Source of the DNA: an uncultured Duncaniella sp.
Lineage (GTDB): Bacteria; Bacteroidota; Bacteroidia; Bacteroidales; Muribaculaceae
Assembly (NCBI GenBank): GCA_910576785.1
Contig: CAJTJG010000027.1
Span: 1-32,153 of the forward strand
Direction of reading: 5' to 3'
Length of the DNA stretch: 32,153 nucleotides
Positions 29,541 through 32,153 of this stretch are shown here, piece after piece; position 1 is the first letter of the stretch, and each line of letters opens with the position of its first letter. Both the position numbers and the translations under genes were made by a program. The notes under the pieces are model-generated. The model had not been told where the DNA came from. It made no database searches and saw nothing but the letters and a program-made list of their open reading frames with translations.

Positions 29541-31079
29541 ATGGACCGTAAAGTCAGAGTGAGATTCGCCCCCTCCCCCACCGGGCCACTTCACATAGGC
29601 GGTGTGCGCACCGCTCTCTACAATTATCTCTTCGCCCGCCGTCATGGCGGTGACATGATACTCCGCATCGAGGACACAGACTCACAGCGTTTTGTCCCCG
29701 GCGCCGAAGAGTATATCAACGAAGCCCTCGCATGGCTCGGCATCGGCATCGATGAGGGCGTGCGCGAAGGCGGAGCCTATGGCCCCTATAAGCAGAGCGA
29801 GCGCCGCGACATATACCGCGAGCATGTGAAGATGCTCCTCGACGCCGGCAAAGCATACATAGCGTTTGACACCCCTGCCGAGCTCGAGGCCGCGCGTGCC
29901 GCCACGCCCAACTTCCAGTACGACGCATCCACGCGCCTGAACATGCGCAATTCCCTCTCCATGCCGGCCGACGAGGTGAAGGCTCTCATCGAGGCCGGTA
30001 CCCCCTATGTGGTGCGTTTCCTTATCGAGCCCGGACGCGATGTGGAGGTCAACGATCTTCTGCGCGGCAAGGTGACAATCAATTCTTCGATTCTCGATGA
30101 TAAGGTGCTCTACAAGAGCGCCGACGATCTTCCCACATATCATCTGGCCAACATCGTGGACGATCATCTCATGGAAGTGACCCATGTGATACGCGGTGAG
30201 GAGTGGCTCCCCTCCGCTCCCCTCCATGTGCTTCTCTACGAGGCATTCGGTTGGGCTGATACTCGTCCGGACTTCGTCCACCTGCCTCTTCTGCTCAAGC
30301 CCGACGGCAAGGGTAAGCTCTCCAAGCGCGACGGCGACCGCCTCGGTTTCCCCGTGTTCCCCCTCGAGTGGCACGATCCCAAGACCGGAGCCGTGTCGAG
30401 CGGCTACCGCGAGTCGGGCTATCTGCCCGAGGCTGTGATCAACTTCCTCGCGCTCCTCGGCTGGAACCCCGGTGATGACACCGAGATCATGGACATGGAG
30501 GAGCTTGTCAGCAAGTTCTCTTTCGACCACTGCTCGCGCTCGGGCGCCAAGTTTGCCTACGAGAAGGGCCGTTGGTTCAACCACGAATATCTCCAGAAGA
30601 CGCCCGACGCAAGGATAGCCGAGCTGTTCAAGCCCGTGCTCAAGGCCCACGGAGTGGATCCCGAGGAGTTTGGCGATGAATACATCACACGTGTCGTTTC
30701 GCTCGTCAAGGGGCGTATCAACTTTGTGGCCGACCTCTGGGACCAGGCCAAATTCTTCTTTGTGGCGCCTGAGACGTATGCCGAAAAGGATATCCGCAAG
30801 CGCTGGAAGGAGGACACTCCCGCCATCATGGAGGAGCTCATCAACGTGCTCGAGAACCTCACTTCCTTCAAGAGCGCCGAAGCCGAGCCTCCTGTGCTCG
30901 CATGGGTGGCCGAGAAGGGCTACCATCTCGGCAATGTCATGAACGCATTCCGTCTATGCCTCGTGGGCGAGTGCAAGGGTCCGCACATATTCGACATCAC
31001 CGAGCTCCTCGGCCTTGAGGAGACCGTGCGCCGCATCAGTCTGGGCGTGCAGCGTATCCAAATCCCTCCGGCGCAATGA
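29541..31079 (+). CDS. gltX: Glutamyl-tRNA synthetase
   Basis: This 512-residue class I aminoacyl-tRNA synthetase charges tRNA-Glu with glutamate. It shows RFAPSPTGPLHIGG with the HIGH-type motif (His18-Gly21), RIEDTD, the YHLANIVDDHLMEVTHVIRG segment before GEEWL, and KLSKRDG (259-265) as the KMSKS loop, then an anticodon-binding C-terminal domain. The anticodon domain and length are those of bacterial GluRS; a glutaminyl enzyme is unlikely. It diverges from rex and overlaps argC by 4 nt (ATGA). Confidence 0.95.
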   Translation: MDRKVRVRFAPSPTGPLHIGGVRTALYNYLFARRHGGDMILRIEDTDSQRFVPGAEEYINEALAWLGIGIDEGVREGGAYGPYKQSERRDIYREHVKMLLDAGKAYIAFDTPAELEAARAATPNFQYDASTRLNMRNSLSMPADEVKALIEAGTPYVVRFLIEPGRDVEVNDLLRGKVTINSSILDDKVLYKSADDLPTYHLANIVDDHLMEVTHVIRGEEWLPSAPLHVLLYEAFGWADTRPDFVHLPLLLKPDGKGKLSKRDGDRLGFPVFPLEWHDPKTGAVSSGYRESGYLPEAVINFLALLGWNPGDDTEIMDMEELVSKFSFDHCSRSGAKFAYEKGRWFNHEYLQKTPDARIAELFKPVLKAHGVDPEEFGDEYITRVVSLVKGRINFVADLWDQAKFFFVAPETYAEKDIRKRWKEDTPAIMEELINVLENLTSFKSAEAEPPVLAWVAEKGYHLGNVMNAFRLCLVGECKGPHIFDITELLGLEETVRRISLGVQRIQIPPAQ

Positions 31080-32047
31080 TCAAGGCCGGTATCATAGGGG
31101 GATCGGGTTATGCCGCGGGCGAGTTGGTGAGGATACTCATTAACCATCCCGACGTCGAACTCAAATGGGTGCATTCGCGCACAGTGGCCGGACAGCGCAT
31201 CGTTGATGTGCATCAGGGACTCCATGGCGAGGTGGACATGAATTTCACCTCGTCCATAGATCTCAATGGCATAGACGTGCTGTTCTGCTGCCGCCCGGCC
31301 GGGAAGACGCGCGAGTTTCTCGAACAGAACACTATCCCGGAGAAACTGAAGATCATAGACCTGTCAAGGGACTACCGTATAGCCGCCGAGGGCAATGACT
31401 TCGTCTACGGCCTGTCAGAGCTCAACCGCAAGCCTATGGTGCGCGGTGCCAGCCGTGTGGCCAATCCCGGATGTCTGGCCATGGTGGTTGAACTCTCGCT
31501 CATACCGCTGGCCAAGAACCTGCTGCTCAACTCCGACATACACACCACTGTGTTGACAGGGGCTACAAGCGAGGGTGCCGAACGCCGCCCCACCACCCAC
31601 TATGCATGGCGCAACGACAATGTGGTGGTATACCGTCCCTTCCGCCACACTCAGGAGGCTGAGATTGTGCAGACGCTCAAGGCCATGCAGCAGAGTTTCA
31701 GGTCAAAGCTGCACATGGTGCCCATGCGCGGTCCGTTCTCGCGCGGCATCATGGCCGTGACCTATCTCGACTGCCCGCTTGAGCTCACCGAGGTGATAAA
31801 GATATATCAGGAGTATTTCGACGACCACAATTTCACATTCATCACCTCCAAGATACCCGATCTGAAGGATGTGGTGAACACCAACAAGTGTATCATCCAT
31901 CTTGACAAGGTGGATGGCAAGCTCCTCATCACAGCCGTGATAGACAATCTGCTGAAAGGGGCCGCGGGCAATGCCGTGCACACCATGAACCTTCTGTTCG
32001 GCCTTCAGGAGACCACCGGACTGACCATGAAGTCGGTGGCGTTCTGA
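31076..32047 (+). CDS. argC: N-acetyl-gamma-glutamyl-phosphate reductase
   Basis: This 323-residue protein is ArgC, which reduces N-acetylglutamyl-5-phosphate to the semialdehyde with NADPH in arginine synthesis (or the succinylated analogue, as some Bacteroides use N-succinyl intermediates). It has the nucleotide-binding GGSGYAAGEL (8-17), the active-site Cys133 in ANPGCLAM, and His191 in the RPFRHTQEAEI block. Its ATG overlaps the gltX stop (ATGA), so it is translationally coupled. The other arginine genes, often adjacent in Bacteroidetes, are not in this window. A dispersed repeat begins 31 bp after the stop. Confidence 0.94.
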   Translation: MIKAGIIGGSGYAAGELVRILINHPDVELKWVHSRTVAGQRIVDVHQGLHGEVDMNFTSSIDLNGIDVLFCCRPAGKTREFLEQNTIPEKLKIIDLSRDYRIAAEGNDFVYGLSELNRKPMVRGASRVANPGCLAMVVELSLIPLAKNLLLNSDIHTTVLTGATSEGAERRPTTHYAWRNDNVVVYRPFRHTQEAEIVQTLKAMQQSFRSKLHMVPMRGPFSRGIMAVTYLDCPLELTEVIKIYQEYFDDHNFTFITSKIPDLKDVVNTNKCIIHLDKVDGKLLITAVIDNLLKGAAGNAVHTMNLLFGLQETTGLTMKSVAF

Positions 32048-32078
32048 CCGTGCGGACTTAGACCGTGTAATAACCGGA

Positions 32079-32153
32079 GGCTGTGTCATAATTGATAGAA
32101 AGATACAAAAGACGCTATGTTTGCCGGTGAATACGGACGCCGGCCCAACATGG
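32079..32153 (+). repeat. Right copy of window-terminal inverted repeat
   Basis: GGCTGTGTCATAATTGATAG leads into GATACAAAAGACGCTATG and a GCCGG/CCGGC hairpin (CCGGTGAATACGGACGCCGG). It is the inverted partner of 26-100 and reaches the last base, so it may continue beyond the window. It may serve as the argC terminator. Confidence 0.85.

Noticed and set aside
29682..30926. 414-codon minus-strand frame opposite gltX
   Set aside because: Antisense shadow of a highly biased gene; gltX motifs are intact on the plus strand.

Overview
The window looks like chromosome from a Bacteroidales bacterium, plausibly Muribaculaceae or a close relative; this is inferred from gene content and not tested by search. 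Evidence: many promoters of the Bacteroidetes type (TTTG, about 20 nt, TAnnTTTG), a gldE-gldD-phosphopantetheinyl transferase operon, lipobox proteins, a T9SS-like C-terminus on a giant pectinesterase, and a POT transporter and transketolase of Bacteroidetes type. Most of the window has moderately high GC and strongly biased codons. The stretch from about 6.15 to 10.97 kb is visibly AT-rich and clearly foreign.

Layout. 0.1-5.2 kb (minus strand): GH13 alpha-amylase lipoprotein, Bcp-type peroxiredoxin, ROK sugar kinase and POT peptide transporter, separated by hairpin terminators. 5.4-6.1 kb: a YczE/YitT-like membrane protein, divergent from POT. 6.14-10.97 kb: a degenerate integrative element of about 4.8 kb inserted inside an intergenic hairpin. 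It is bounded by a 15-bp direct repeat, starts with a tRNA 3'-end-like fragment and scraps of a tyrosine integrase and a DUF3871-like gene, then a palindrome-rich regulatory stretch, then a co-directional run of eight small genes (membrane proteins, a lipoprotein, a retropepsin-like protein, an NTF2-like protein, and a membrane protein with an in-frame TAG). 11.2-15.8 kb: a 1542-residue secreted pectinesterase. 15.8-16.5 kb: a large nested inverted repeat and hairpins. 16.5-20.2 kb: sugar MFS permease (minus) divergent from transketolase (plus). 20.5-21.7 kb: OmpA-family protein with strong codon bias. 22.0-23.2 kb: xerC-like recombinase and hibernation factor (minus). 23.4-25.9 kb: gldE-gldD-PPTase operon (minus). 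26.2-28.3 kb: GH127 enzyme. 28.3-29.4 kb: rex and a FAH-like gene (minus). 29.5-32.0 kb: gltX and argC, overlapping.

Functionally the host genes cover polysaccharide use (GH13, pectinesterase, GH127, sugar kinase, sugar permease, transketolase), envelope functions (OmpA, GldD/E), redox control (Rex, Bcp) and core translation/arginine metabolism. The most unusual parts are the element with its unrecognised cargo operon, and several families of intergenic repeats. A 75-bp repeat stands in inverted orientation at the two ends of the window, which suggests the sequence may be an assembly contig that broke at repeats.
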